In this document: piece by piece, positions 33,147 through 41,634 of the stretch
How positions within the stretch are numbered: position 1 is the first letter of the stretch
Layout: every line of letters begins with the position of its first letter
Translations under genes and position numbers: made by a program
Notes under the pieces: model-generated
What the model was told of the DNA's origin: nothing
The model's database searches: none
Seen by the model: the letters and a program-made list of their open reading frames with translations, nothing else
Assembly: GCA_048360435.1 (NCBI GenBank)
Contig: DBGCOP010000025.1
Span: 1-64,000 of the forward strand
Origin: Limenecus sp048360435
GTDB lineage: Bacteria; Cyanobacteriota; Vampirovibrionia; Gastranaerophilales; Gastranaerophilaceae
DNA: 64,000 nucleotides
Direction of reading: 5' to 3'

Positions 33147-34403
33147 TTATTGTGCAAGGAGACATTCCAAAGAATTTACAAGCTCAGGATCCCATTTTAT
33201 GTTGGACTCCTGTTTGATAATCTCGAGAGCCTCTGCTTCTGTTTTCGCCTTTCTGTAAGGTCTGTCTTCTCTTAATGCAGAGTAAGCATCTGCTATGGCA
33301 ATAATTCTTGACCCCAGCGGAATGCTGTGTCCTTTCAAACCTTCAGGTTCGCCTCTTCCGTCCCAGCGTTCCTTGTGATAATGGATATAAGGAATCACCT
33401 CTGAGAGGAAATTTATGCTCATAAGCAGGCTTACGCCGATATTCGGGTGGTTTTGCAAAGTTTCCCAATCTTCTTTAGAAAGTTTTTCTTTCTTGTTAAA
33501 AAGTTCTTCGGGAATAGTAATTTTGCCTATATTTTGCAAAAGTCCCGCATAATAAATCAAATCTTTTGTTTTCTCATTCAAACCGAGATATTCGCATATC
33601 ATCTTCGCCATATCAGCAACATGCTGAGAATGATTGTTGTGAAATTCGCTCTTTGCATCAACAGCTTTTGCCAGCATTTCAACAAAGTTCTGCTGTTCTT
33701 CACCAAGATCTCCGATTACAGCGGTAAGCTCGGCACGGTAATGTTGAAGCTCAGTGCTTGAAACTTCAGCATCTTCCATTGCTTTCGCTGTTTCTTCCGT
33801 CAATTTTTGAAGCATCATCGAAATTGCAAAAAGTCGTGATGTAACTTTTATCAATTTCAAAAACTCATCAGAAAGCGTTTTGTTCTCTTGAGGTTCAATA
33901 ATAATAAGACCCGCATTTTCTGTTCCGTAATGCATAGGAACACGCACAAGTTTTTCATTGTTCAGTTCAATCTCTTCATCAGGATCTATCGACGAACCCA
34001 CCAGAACAAGTCCTGACGCATCTTCTTCAAAGCCTTTTGCATATTCCGCCGACAAAAAGATGTGGCACGCTTTTGCATCAACCATTTGTACAATGGTTTT
34101 TGCTATTGAGTTATAAATTATATAGTCTTCTTTGTTCGTAAATCCAAGAACAGAGAGAGTATTGTTGATAGAATAGATTGAAATAAGCTCGTTGAGCTGT
34201 TTTTTCAAGCTTTCTGATTTGTCTATACTGTCATGCTTTTTAATTTTTTGCGCAAGATCCTCAGAAATCAAATGTTCTGTTAAAAAATCACCTAAATTGA
34301 GCGCAAAAATTTCTTCTAACGGATCTTCTCCCAAAAGCTCCGCGCTTCTTGAAAAAAGTGATACTCCATTATCTTCAGCCTTGTTCATGTTCTCTTTTGT
34401 CAT
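33147..34403 (-). CDS. Degenerate HD-GYP protein with GAF-like sensor
   Basis: 418 residues. A helical N-terminus (1-75) is followed by a GAF-like domain (about 80-200, IYNSIAKTIVQMVDAKACHI) and an HD-GYP domain (about 235-418). The metal-binding His-Asp pair is replaced by Gln290-Asn291 (LLQNIGKITIP), and the GYP motif is GEP (WDGRGEPEGL, 347-356). His319, His341 and His343 remain. Cyclic di-GMP cleavage is therefore unlikely; a role as nucleotide sensor or protein scaffold is more plausible. The gene has an AGGA SD and a sigma-28-like promoter, which ties it to the flagellar regulon. Confidence 0.82.
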   Translation of the reverse strand: MTKENMNKAEDNGVSLFSRSAELLGEDPLEEIFALNLGDFLTEHLISEDLAQKIKKHDSIDKSESLKKQLNELISIYSINNTLSVLGFTNKEDYIIYNSIAKTIVQMVDAKACHIFLSAEYAKGFEEDASGLVLVGSSIDPDEEIELNNEKLVRVPMHYGTENAGLIIIEPQENKTLSDEFLKLIKVTSRLFAISMMLQKLTEETAKAMEDAEVSSTELQHYRAELTAVIGDLGEEQQNFVEMLAKAVDAKSEFHNNHSQHVADMAKMICEYLGLNEKTKDLIYYAGLLQNIGKITIPEELFNKKEKLSKEDWETLQNHPNIGVSLLMSINFLSEVIPYIHYHKERWDGRGEPEGLKGHSIPLGSRIIAIADAYSALREDRPYRKAKTEAEALEIIKQESNIKWDPELVNSLECLLAQ

Positions 34404-34433
34404 GATTCATTCCTATTAACTTCCGTAATTTTA

Positions 34434-34461
34434 TTATCGGCATATAAATTTCAAAACTTTA
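34434..34461 (-). promoter_or_regulatory. Sigma-28 (FliA/SigD)-like promoter of the degenerate HD-GYP gene
   Basis: On the - strand TAAAGTTT (34454-34461), 12 bases, GCCGATAA (34434-34441). Both boxes match the flagellar sigma consensus; counted as TAAA-N16-GCCGATAA the spacing is within the 14-16 range known for SigD. A second TAAAGTTT lies 20 bases further upstream. It is 31 bases from the ATG. Confidence 0.6.
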
Positions 34462-34524
34462 TAGAGAAATCACAAACTTTATACTTTTGTTTAAGAAACT
34501 TAATATAAATGTTAGAAATAAAAA

Positions 34525-36846
34525 TTAATCAATATCTATCGGAGAGCGGTTTATTGCATCAATAGCGGCTCTTGCGTTTTGAACAAGCTCATCTGACACA
34601 TTAGGAACAACCGTAAGCTGCCTTAAAACATCTATCGTTCGTTTGAAACATCTCACTACATCCCCTTCGCCGGCAGGAATTTGTTCCATAAGAGAATCCC
34701 ACTCACCGCCGTTCACCCAGTATTCAATCAACGGTGAGTAATATGAATTTATATACATCTCAGTGTCTATATCACAGTCTCTTTGCACAATAGCAATTCT
34801 TCTTCTTATGTCTTTGATTCTGTTTAATGCTTTTCTCGTTCCTTTGCTTATCGGAAGCTCGGGGTAAACATCGGCTCTCAAGTCCTCTGTTGTGATTGCA
34901 CAAACAACGGAAGCCAGCTCGTCAACTTTAAGAGTGTCAAGAACTCCGCTGAAAATGATTTCAGAAAGAAACAGTTCGTTTTCTGCTCTTATAGCAGCAG
35001 TCGTCATACCCTTTTCGTTAGGATAATCGTTTTGAAGATAGCCCATTTTGTTCAAAACAGCAACATGGTTCAAAAAGATTCTCCAATAGATGTCTTTTTC
35101 ATATTCGATTGTTTTTTCAAGCTTTTTAGCCTTTTTCTCAAACCTGTCAAGAAGCTCAACTTCTTTTATATGTTTTCTGTACAGCTTACAGGTCTCACAG
35201 GCGTATGAGTGGACTTTGTGCAACAGCTCTTTTGTTTTCTTTTCAAAATCGAGACAATATTGAACATTCTCCGGGTTCTTTTTGTTCATTTGCTTGCGCA
35301 GCATTTTTGCTGTTTTTCTCTGTTCAACATAAATGTTTTTAAGTTTGTTATATTCAAACATGTCCTTTGTTGTAAAGTTGAAGGGACACTTGAACTCTTT
35401 GAAAGAACTGATAGTTTGATTGAGCTCATTCTGCTGAAACATAAGAGGTTTCAGACGGGTTGTAGAAGAATAATAGCCAAAACTTTTTAAAATAAGCTCT
35501 TTTGCCTCATCAAGAGTAAATCTTTGAAGCAGATTCAAAACCATTGAATAAGTCGGAGAAAAACGGCTCTCAAGCGGATTTGCATCACTTGTAACAAGCT
35601 CTGCGACTTCTTCCGGAGACTGAAATGCTGTGCCGACAACGGTTACATAGCCGATTTCGTCCATTCCTCTTCTGCCCGCACGACCTGACATCTGCAAAAA
35701 CTCACTCGGTGTAAGCATTCTGTGCCCTGAGTCGGTGCGCTTTGAAACAGCACTGATTACAGTGGAACGAGCCGGCATATTGATTCCTGCGGCAAGGGTT
35801 TCTGTTGCAAAAACAACTTTAATCAAACCTTTTTGAAAAAGCTTTTCAACAAGTACCTTCCACCCGGGCAAAAGACCTGCATGGTGAGATGCAACACCGC
35901 AAAGGATATATTCAAGGTGTTTGTTGTTATACAAATAAGGATTTTCTGCCAGATATTCGTCAACAATTTCTCTAATCTGTTTTTGTTCCTCAGGTGTTGT
36001 CAAACAAAGCCCCGAGCACTTTTCCATTTGTTCGTCGCATTTTTTTCTTGAAAAAGTAAAGTAAATCGCAGGCAGCATATTTTTTTTGTGCAAAACAGAA
36101 ACAACATCTTTTGCAACCTGTCTTTGAGGCATTTTTCTCCCTTTGGAACCGAAATATTTTGCCTTTGATTCAGGTTTAATCTTTTTGTTGAGCTTGCCTT
36201 CGGGTGTCAAAAGAGGGAGAATATCGTTCGGTTTTGAAGAATCATAATAAAAATATCGCAAAGGCACGGGGCGAAAATCCGTGTAAACGAGTTCTGTTTT
36301 TGAATGCACGGTGTTTATCCAGTCGGTGAGCTGCTGAGAGTTCGCTACGGTCGCCGAAAGTGCAATAATTTGTACATTTGTCGGACAGTAGATTATGCTC
36401 TCTTCCCAGACTGTGCCTCTTTGTTCATCGTTCATGTAATGAACCTCGTCGAGAACAACATATCTCACCTCTTTGAGATTGTCTGACACAGAGCCGAAAT
36501 TCGTCCCGTAGAGCATATTTCTGAAAACTTCCGTGGTCATAACAACAATCTGTGCACCTCTGTTTATTGAGGTATCGCCAGTTAAAAGACCGACTTTGTC
36601 TTCGCCGTATTTTCTTGAAAAATCACTGAATTTCTGGTTCGAAAGTGCTTTTAAAGGAGTTGTGTAAAAAAGCCTGAACCCTTCTTTGAGAGCTTTGTGT
36701 ATAGCCATTTCAGCAATGCATGTTTTCCCTGCACCTGTGGGCGCACAAACAACAACGCTTTTTCCGTTGTTTATGTGATACAGTGCTTCTTCTTGAAAAT
36801 CGTCTAATTTAAAATTAAAACTGTAATTGCATTCGTTCTCGGTCAT
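34525..36846 (-). CDS. Ski2-like DEVH-box RNA helicase
   Basis: 773 residues from ATG 36846 (MTENECNYSF), which starts just before the Q-motif region LDDFQEEALYHINNGKSVVV; an earlier start adds 33 unrelated residues. Motif I APTGAGKT, motif Ia TPLKALSNQKF, motif II DEVH (VVLDEVHYMND), motif III LSATVAN, motif VI QMSGRAGRRGMD, then the winged-helix/ratchet region and a DSHCT-like C-terminus (IPAGEGDVVRCFKRTIDVLR). Ski2/Mtr4-like helicases unwind RNA for decay or maturation; the bacterial form is typical of cyanobacteria, plastids (ISE2) and actinobacteria. It is divergent from secA. Confidence 0.88.
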   Translation of the reverse strand: MTENECNYSFNFKLDDFQEEALYHINNGKSVVVCAPTGAGKTCIAEMAIHKALKEGFRLFYTTPLKALSNQKFSDFSRKYGEDKVGLLTGDTSINRGAQIVVMTTEVFRNMLYGTNFGSVSDNLKEVRYVVLDEVHYMNDEQRGTVWEESIIYCPTNVQIIALSATVANSQQLTDWINTVHSKTELVYTDFRPVPLRYFYYDSSKPNDILPLLTPEGKLNKKIKPESKAKYFGSKGRKMPQRQVAKDVVSVLHKKNMLPAIYFTFSRKKCDEQMEKCSGLCLTTPEEQKQIREIVDEYLAENPYLYNNKHLEYILCGVASHHAGLLPGWKVLVEKLFQKGLIKVVFATETLAAGINMPARSTVISAVSKRTDSGHRMLTPSEFLQMSGRAGRRGMDEIGYVTVVGTAFQSPEEVAELVTSDANPLESRFSPTYSMVLNLLQRFTLDEAKELILKSFGYYSSTTRLKPLMFQQNELNQTISSFKEFKCPFNFTTKDMFEYNKLKNIYVEQRKTAKMLRKQMNKKNPENVQYCLDFEKKTKELLHKVHSYACETCKLYRKHIKEVELLDRFEKKAKKLEKTIEYEKDIYWRIFLNHVAVLNKMGYLQNDYPNEKGMTTAAIRAENELFLSEIIFSGVLDTLKVDELASVVCAITTEDLRADVYPELPISKGTRKALNRIKDIRRRIAIVQRDCDIDTEMYINSYYSPLIEYWVNGGEWDSLMEQIPAGEGDVVRCFKRTIDVLRQLTVVPNVSDELVQNARAAIDAINRSPIDID

Positions 36847-36936
36847 TGTTTCCCAATCTTTATGTATACATTTATAATACCCTAAAATTAGCCCGATTGT
36901 ACATATTTTTTTGTGTTCAAAATGCCTTGTCTGTGG

Positions 36937-36942
36937 TAAAAT
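36937..36942 (+). promoter_or_regulatory. Extended -10 of secA
   Basis: TGG TAAAAT (36934-36942) about 40 bases before the ATG; the leader contains a GAGG SD (36967-36970). No good -35 was identified. Confidence 0.4.
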
Positions 36943-36981
36943 CAATGTGAAAAATATACGAGACTTGAGGAATTTTATATA

Positions 36982-39780
36982 ATGATAGATTTACTGCTGA
37001 AACTTTTAGGCGATCCAAACCAGAAAAAAGTAAAAAAAATGATGCCCATTGTGGAGCATATAAACAAGCTTGAACCTGAAATGGAAAAGCTGACTGACGA
37101 AGAACTCCGGGCAAAAACACAGGAGTTCAAAGAACACCTTGCCAACAGAGAATTCTCTTCGGATTTCAAAAAAGACAGAGCTTTAGAGAAAAAAGCACTC
37201 GACGAAATTCTTCCCGAAGCTTTTGCAGTTGTAAGAGAAGCAGGAAAACGTGTCTTGAACATGAGACACTTTGACGTACAGCTCATCGGCGGAATTTTCC
37301 TTCACAACGGACACATTGCCGAAATGAGAACAGGTGAAGGTAAAACTCTCGTGGCTACACTTCCTGCATATTTGAACGCCCTGACAGGAAAAGGGGTTCA
37401 CGTAATCACAGTAAACGACTACCTCGCAAAACGTGACAGCGAGTGGATGGGCAGAATCTATAAATTTCTCGGACTATCGGTTGGTGTTATTCTGTCAAAC
37501 AGCCGTGATATGGACGAATTTGAAAGAAAAAAAGCAGCTTATGCCTGTGATATCACATACGGAACAAACAACGAGTTCGGCTTTGATTATCTGAGAGACA
37601 ACATGGCAGGCAGCGTGGATATGCTTGTTCAAAGACCTTACAACTACGCTATCATCGATGAAGTTGACTCCATTTTGATTGACGAAGCAAGAACCCCTCT
37701 CATCATTTCAGGCAGACTCGAGCAATCGGCACAGCTTTACCAAACAATGTCAAAGATTGCACCCCAGCTTCAAAAAGACCTTGATTATGAAGTCGATGAA
37801 AAAAACAAAAACGTAATCCTCTCTGAAGAAGGGATTGACCACGCAGAAAAACTTCTCGGAATTGAAGACCTCTTCGACGTCTCAAGCCAGTATGCCCACC
37901 ACCTTTTACAGGCACTCAAAGCAAAAGAGCTTTATCAAAAAGATACAGACTACGTTGTCAGAAACGGCGAAGTTATGATTGTCGACGAGTTCACGGGACG
38001 TCTGATGGAAGGACGCCGCTGGTCTGACGGGCTTCATCAGGCTGTTGAAGCCAAAGAAGGCGTACAGATTCAAGACGAAACACAAACTCTTGCAAGCATC
38101 ACATTCCAGAACCTGTTCAGACTCTATCCGAAACTTTCAGGTATGACAGGTACCGCAATGACAGAAGAAGCTGAGTTCGGAAAAATTTACAACCTTGAAG
38201 TTACAACAATTCCGACAAACAGACCCGACATCAGAATCAACATGCCGGATGTTGTGTATAAGTCTCAAAAACAAAAATACATTGCCGTTGTTAACGAAAT
38301 CGAGCAGATGCACAAACTCGGAAGACCTGTTCTTGTCGGTACAATCAGCATAGACAAATCAGAATATCTTTCCGATTTATTAAAGAAAAGAGGAATCCCT
38401 CACAATGTGCTGAACGCAAAACACCATGAAAAAGAAGCCTACATTATTGCACAGGCAGGACGTTCAGGAGCAGTTACAATCGCAACAAACATGGCAGGAC
38501 GAGGAACAGATATTCTTCTGGGCGGCAACCCGGAATATCTGGCAAAAGAAGAACTCGACAAGAAAAACATTACACCCGAAACCTGTGAAAACTACGAAGA
38601 ACTGAAAGAAGAAGCTCTGGCAGAAGCCAAAGCACTTACTGAATCGGAACATGACAAAGTTGTTAAAGCAGGCGGACTTCACGTAATCGGTACGGAAAGA
38701 CATGAATCACGCCGTATTGACAACCAGCTTCGAGGTCGTGCAGCCAGACAGGGCGACCCCGGCTCAACAAGATTCTTCCTCTCGCTTGAAGACGACCTTA
38801 TGCGAATTTTCGGCGGACAACATATTATAAACCTTATGAACACTCTCAATGTGGAAGAAGACATGGCAATCGAATCAGGCTTGATTACACGCCAGATTCA
38901 GGCTTCACAAAGAAAAGTTGAAACTTATCACTTTGACATAAGAAAAAGTGTACTTGAATATGACGATGTTATGAACATTCAAAGGGAAAAATTCTACAAC
39001 CAGAGACGTCGTGTTTTAAAAGGCGAGGATTTGACCGCTGATATATATTACATGATTGAAAAAGAGATGGACAGAATCATAAAAAGCTACATTTCTCCGG
39101 GACAAAACCCTCAGGAATACATTTTTGAAGACCTTCAGGGTATGATAAAAGAAGTCCATTCCCTTGTTCCGCAGCTTTCTTACCTTGAAGTGAACGATAT
39201 TCAGGGATTAAGCTATGAATCTATCTTTGAAAAATTTAAAAAGCTTGCCATTGAAGCATACAGAGAACATGAAGAAGCAACAATAAGATTCTACAATGAT
39301 ATTCAGCAGCAGTATGAAGAAAACTTTGTGCCGGAAGAACCGTTCTCACACACAAACGTAATGAGAAACATCGAAAAAGACATTCTTTTAAGAGTCGTTG
39401 ACAACAAATGGATTGACCACCTTCACAACATAGATATGCTTCGTGACGGAATCGGGCTTCGCGCTTACGGTCAAAAAGACCCTCTCATCGAATACAAACG
39501 CGAGGCTTATGACCTGTTTAACAACATGATGTATGAAATCCAGTCTGAAACCGTAAAATATCTTTTCAGAACACGTTTCGGCGTACAAATTGTAAACAGA
39601 AGAGACGACGAAATAATTCAGACACAGCTCTCTCAGGCAGCACAAACCTTCAAAGCTCCTGATGAAGAAGCAGACGAGGTTTCAACACCTATTCAAAAAG
39701 GTGAAAAAATAGGCAGAAATGACCCTTGCCCTTGTGGAAGCGGAAAGAAATATAAAAACTGCTGCGGCAAAGATGCCTAA
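36982..39780 (+). CDS. secA: Preprotein translocase ATPase SecA
   Basis: 932 residues. Walker A is MRTGEGKTLVATLP (Lys121); DEVDSILIDEARTPL is the DEAD-type box; PTNRPDIR, ATNMAGRGTDILLGGNPEYL, GTERHESRRIDNQLRGRAAR and QGDPGSTRFFLSLED follow. The C-terminus has the zinc-binding SEC-C motif (DPCPCGSGKKYKNCC) used for SecB or phospholipid contact. It drives post-translational export through SecYEG. It stands alone with its own promoter and is divergent from the Ski2-like helicase gene. Confidence 0.97.
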   Translation: MIDLLLKLLGDPNQKKVKKMMPIVEHINKLEPEMEKLTDEELRAKTQEFKEHLANREFSSDFKKDRALEKKALDEILPEAFAVVREAGKRVLNMRHFDVQLIGGIFLHNGHIAEMRTGEGKTLVATLPAYLNALTGKGVHVITVNDYLAKRDSEWMGRIYKFLGLSVGVILSNSRDMDEFERKKAAYACDITYGTNNEFGFDYLRDNMAGSVDMLVQRPYNYAIIDEVDSILIDEARTPLIISGRLEQSAQLYQTMSKIAPQLQKDLDYEVDEKNKNVILSEEGIDHAEKLLGIEDLFDVSSQYAHHLLQALKAKELYQKDTDYVVRNGEVMIVDEFTGRLMEGRRWSDGLHQAVEAKEGVQIQDETQTLASITFQNLFRLYPKLSGMTGTAMTEEAEFGKIYNLEVTTIPTNRPDIRINMPDVVYKSQKQKYIAVVNEIEQMHKLGRPVLVGTISIDKSEYLSDLLKKRGIPHNVLNAKHHEKEAYIIAQAGRSGAVTIATNMAGRGTDILLGGNPEYLAKEELDKKNITPETCENYEELKEEALAEAKALTESEHDKVVKAGGLHVIGTERHESRRIDNQLRGRAARQGDPGSTRFFLSLEDDLMRIFGGQHIINLMNTLNVEEDMAIESGLITRQIQASQRKVETYHFDIRKSVLEYDDVMNIQREKFYNQRRRVLKGEDLTADIYYMIEKEMDRIIKSYISPGQNPQEYIFEDLQGMIKEVHSLVPQLSYLEVNDIQGLSYESIFEKFKKLAIEAYREHEEATIRFYNDIQQQYEENFVPEEPFSHTNVMRNIEKDILLRVVDNKWIDHLHNIDMLRDGIGLRAYGQKDPLIEYKREAYDLFNNMMYEIQSETVKYLFRTRFGVQIVNRRDDEIIQTQLSQAAQTFKAPDEEADEVSTPIQKGEKIGRNDPCPCGSGKKYKNCCGKDA

Positions 39781-39783
39781 AAA

Positions 39784-39812
39784 TTGTACACCTTCACAAA
39801 AAATGGTATAAA
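39784..39812 (+). promoter_or_regulatory. Promoter of the ZorAB-like pair
   Basis: TTGTAC (39784-39789), 17-base spacer, TATAAA (39807-39812) with TG one base upstream. It starts 4 bases after the secA stop, so the pair has its own transcription start. Confidence 0.55.
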
Positions 39813-39842
39813 TATATATAAATAATACAAAAATAAGGAAGT

Positions 39843-40724
39843 ATGATGTTTGATTTTAAACTCTTTTTAGACCCTGTAATTCTTGCTATTCTTGTACTTT
39901 TTACGGGTGTTGTTATTTATTATGTAAAAAAAGTTCTATACATAAACAAATCTTTGACCTCACTGACAAATGTCTTAAAGAGTTTCAAAAAGGGAAACAT
40001 TGCATACCGTTTTAAAGAACTTGATGAAATCTTCTCAAGAACACCGTTTTTGTCTAACTACTGGGTAGAATTCAAAAACACGCTTGTATTCAACGACGGA
40101 ATGATTAGTGCCAACGAAACCTCAAACATTCAATGCACTGTTGATTCAGGTCTTTTCTTTAATGAAGATACACTCGTTAACAGCAAACTGAATTACAAAT
40201 TCATCTCGGCTGTTCCGACTATCCTGACAGGTCTCGGCCCTCTTTTCACCTTCCTTCACATTTCACTTGCATTCTCAAAAGTAAATTTTGCTACACAGGA
40301 AGCAACAATCGCTTCGGTTTCTTCACTGCTTGCAGCAATGAAAGTAGCGGCAATGATTTCGGTTGTGGCAGTCGGTACTTCTATCTTCTTTATGATTATA
40401 GAAAGAATCTTATACAAAAACCTCTGTATCACACCTTTGAGTGCATTTCAGCTCGAGCTGAACAAACTTTTTGACAACATAACCTCTGAAAAGTTCCTCG
40501 TAGAGCTTTTAAGAGAATCAAAACTCCAGAACAATTCATTGAATCAGGCTTTTGAAACACTTCCTGTTCAGATGAAAACAGCTTTTGACAAAAGCTTTAA
40601 AGAGTCGCTTGTTCCTTATTTGGACAATTTGATTTTCTCTGTGAACAAACTTCAGGAAAACCTGAACAAAAAAGGTTCAAAGGGAATCTTAGACGACCTT
40701 TTCGGGAACAATGACGAGGAATAA
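39843..40724 (+). CDS. ZorA/MotA/ExbB-type proton channel protein
   Basis: 293 residues. Three membrane segments: 10-30 (DPVILAILVLFTGVVIYYV), about 121-144 (ISAVPTILTGLGPLFTFLHI) and about 165-187 (AMKVAAMISVVAVGTSIFFM). The cytoplasmic region between TM1 and TM2 (NYWVEFKNTLV, then FFNEDTL) and the Pro-Leu-Gly pattern at TM2 match ZorA better than flagellar MotA, which has four membrane helices. Unlike the usual ZorA, the cytoplasmic tail is short (about 190-293) and not a long coiled coil. It should form a pentamer around two ZorB-like subunits. SD AAGGAAG; either of two adjacent ATGs may be used. Confidence 0.75.
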   Translation: MMFDFKLFLDPVILAILVLFTGVVIYYVKKVLYINKSLTSLTNVLKSFKKGNIAYRFKELDEIFSRTPFLSNYWVEFKNTLVFNDGMISANETSNIQCTVDSGLFFNEDTLVNSKLNYKFISAVPTILTGLGPLFTFLHISLAFSKVNFATQEATIASVSSLLAAMKVAAMISVVAVGTSIFFMIIERILYKNLCITPLSAFQLELNKLFDNITSEKFLVELLRESKLQNNSLNQAFETLPVQMKTAFDKSFKESLVPYLDNLIFSVNKLQENLNKKGSKGILDDLFGNNDEE

Positions 40725-40732
40725 GATAAAAT

Positions 40733-41425
40733 ATGAAATATGTAAAATACAAACAAAATGCCCAAAGCGGCAGTGATGAAAATGTATTCTGGGTAACAAT
40801 GAGCGACCTGCTACTCGGACTGGTTGTAGTTTTTCTTGTATTGTTTGTATTTGCTATCACAGGTTTCACCCAGAACAAAGTCAATGAAAAAGAAACACAG
40901 TACAAAGTCACGGAACAGATAGCGAAAGAGCTTCAAAAAAATAACATAAAAGTTGACGTTGACAAGTTCTCGGGAAGAATAAAAATTTCTGACCTTGAAC
41001 TGTTTGAACTGAACAGCTGGGAGCTTTCACCAAAAGGAAGAACCTACATGTCAAAGTTTGTGCCGGTGTATCTGAATACAATCATGAAAGACCCAAAAAT
41101 CAGAGAAAACATCTCTGAAATTATAATCGAAGGTCACACAGACTCTCAGGCGTTTGCAGGAGCAAAAACACCGGAAGAAAAATATTTCAAAAACATGGAT
41201 TTGAGCCTGAAACGTGCTTCAAGCGTAGCGCAATATATAGTTTATTCAAACTATAAAGGCAAAAAATCTTATGAAAAAGAACTCTTCAAACTCCTTTCAG
41301 TAGAGGGAAAAGGTCCGTCAGAGCCTGTTATGGTGAACGGAAAAGAAGACTACTCAAAAAGCAGACGTGTTGAATTAAAAATCATGTTCAAGGACAAAAG
41401 CATCCTTGACTCGATAAAAAAATGA
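40733..41425 (+). CDS. ZorB/MotB-type stator protein with OmpA-like domain
   Basis: 230 residues. An N-terminal membrane helix (about 20-45) has WVTMSDLLLGLVVVFLVLF with Asp25 placed as the ion-binding Asp of MotB/ZorB. A linker follows, then an OmpA/MotB peptidoglycan-binding domain (IIIEGHTDSQAF, LSLKRASSVAQYIV, SRRVELKIMF). The gene lies 8 bases after the ZorA-like gene. Pair and motifs resemble the ZorAB core of the Zorya anti-phage system, but zorC, zorD and zorE are not present: dnaE follows. A flagellar or other rotary stator role is an alternative. Confidence 0.8.
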   Translation: MKYVKYKQNAQSGSDENVFWVTMSDLLLGLVVVFLVLFVFAITGFTQNKVNEKETQYKVTEQIAKELQKNNIKVDVDKFSGRIKISDLELFELNSWELSPKGRTYMSKFVPVYLNTIMKDPKIRENISEIIIEGHTDSQAFAGAKTPEEKYFKNMDLSLKRASSVAQYIVYSNYKGKKSYEKELFKLLSVEGKGPSEPVMVNGKEDYSKSRRVELKIMFKDKSILDSIKK

Positions 41426-41447
41426 ATTTTTGCTTTATTTCAATACA

Positions 41448-41531
41448 GGTATTTATATTCATTTTTTCGTTCCGAAAAACTCTCCCGCAGGGGGTTGAGT
41501 TTTAAGTCACTCTAAAATGAATATAAATACC
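41448..41531. repeat. Perfect 18-bp inverted repeat enclosing a bidirectional terminator-like hairpin
   Basis: GGTATTTATATTCATTTT (41448-41465) and its exact complement AAAATGAATATAAATACC (41514-41531) frame 48 bases. Inside, AAAACTC (41476-41482) pairs with GAGTTTT (41497-41503) and CCC pairs with GGG around a GCA loop. The inner hairpin can end transcripts in both directions. The outer repeat gives the element a MITE-like look, but no target duplication was seen. It sits between the ZorB-like gene and dnaE. Confidence 0.65.
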
Positions 41532-41584
41532 TTGTACACAACAAAAAAAATAATTTACGTTTCATAATAAAATGCTGAAAAACT

Positions 41585-41620
41585 ACCCCTTATGTGATTA
41601 AATATACATAAAGACAGGGG
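41585..41620 (+). promoter_or_regulatory. Hairpin/operator-like repeat before dnaE
   Basis: CCCC(T) TATGT at 41586-41595 is mirrored by ACATA and AGGGG around 41606-41620, with TTATGT and ACATAA as the inner arms. It lies just before the dnaE start and could be a 5' leader hairpin or operator. No SD with good spacing is seen for dnaE. Confidence 0.35.
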
Positions 41621-41634
41621 ATTAAATCAGAATA

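Noticed and set aside
33095..33157. Extended N-terminus of the alpha/beta hydrolase-like protein
   Set aside because: It would put 21 charged residues before a normal signal peptide and overlap the HD-GYP gene; ATG 33094 has a purine-rich SD.
39843..41425. Ordinary flagellar MotA/MotB stator
   Set aside because: Three rather than four membrane helices and ZorA-like soluble region; kept as an alternative function but not as the call.
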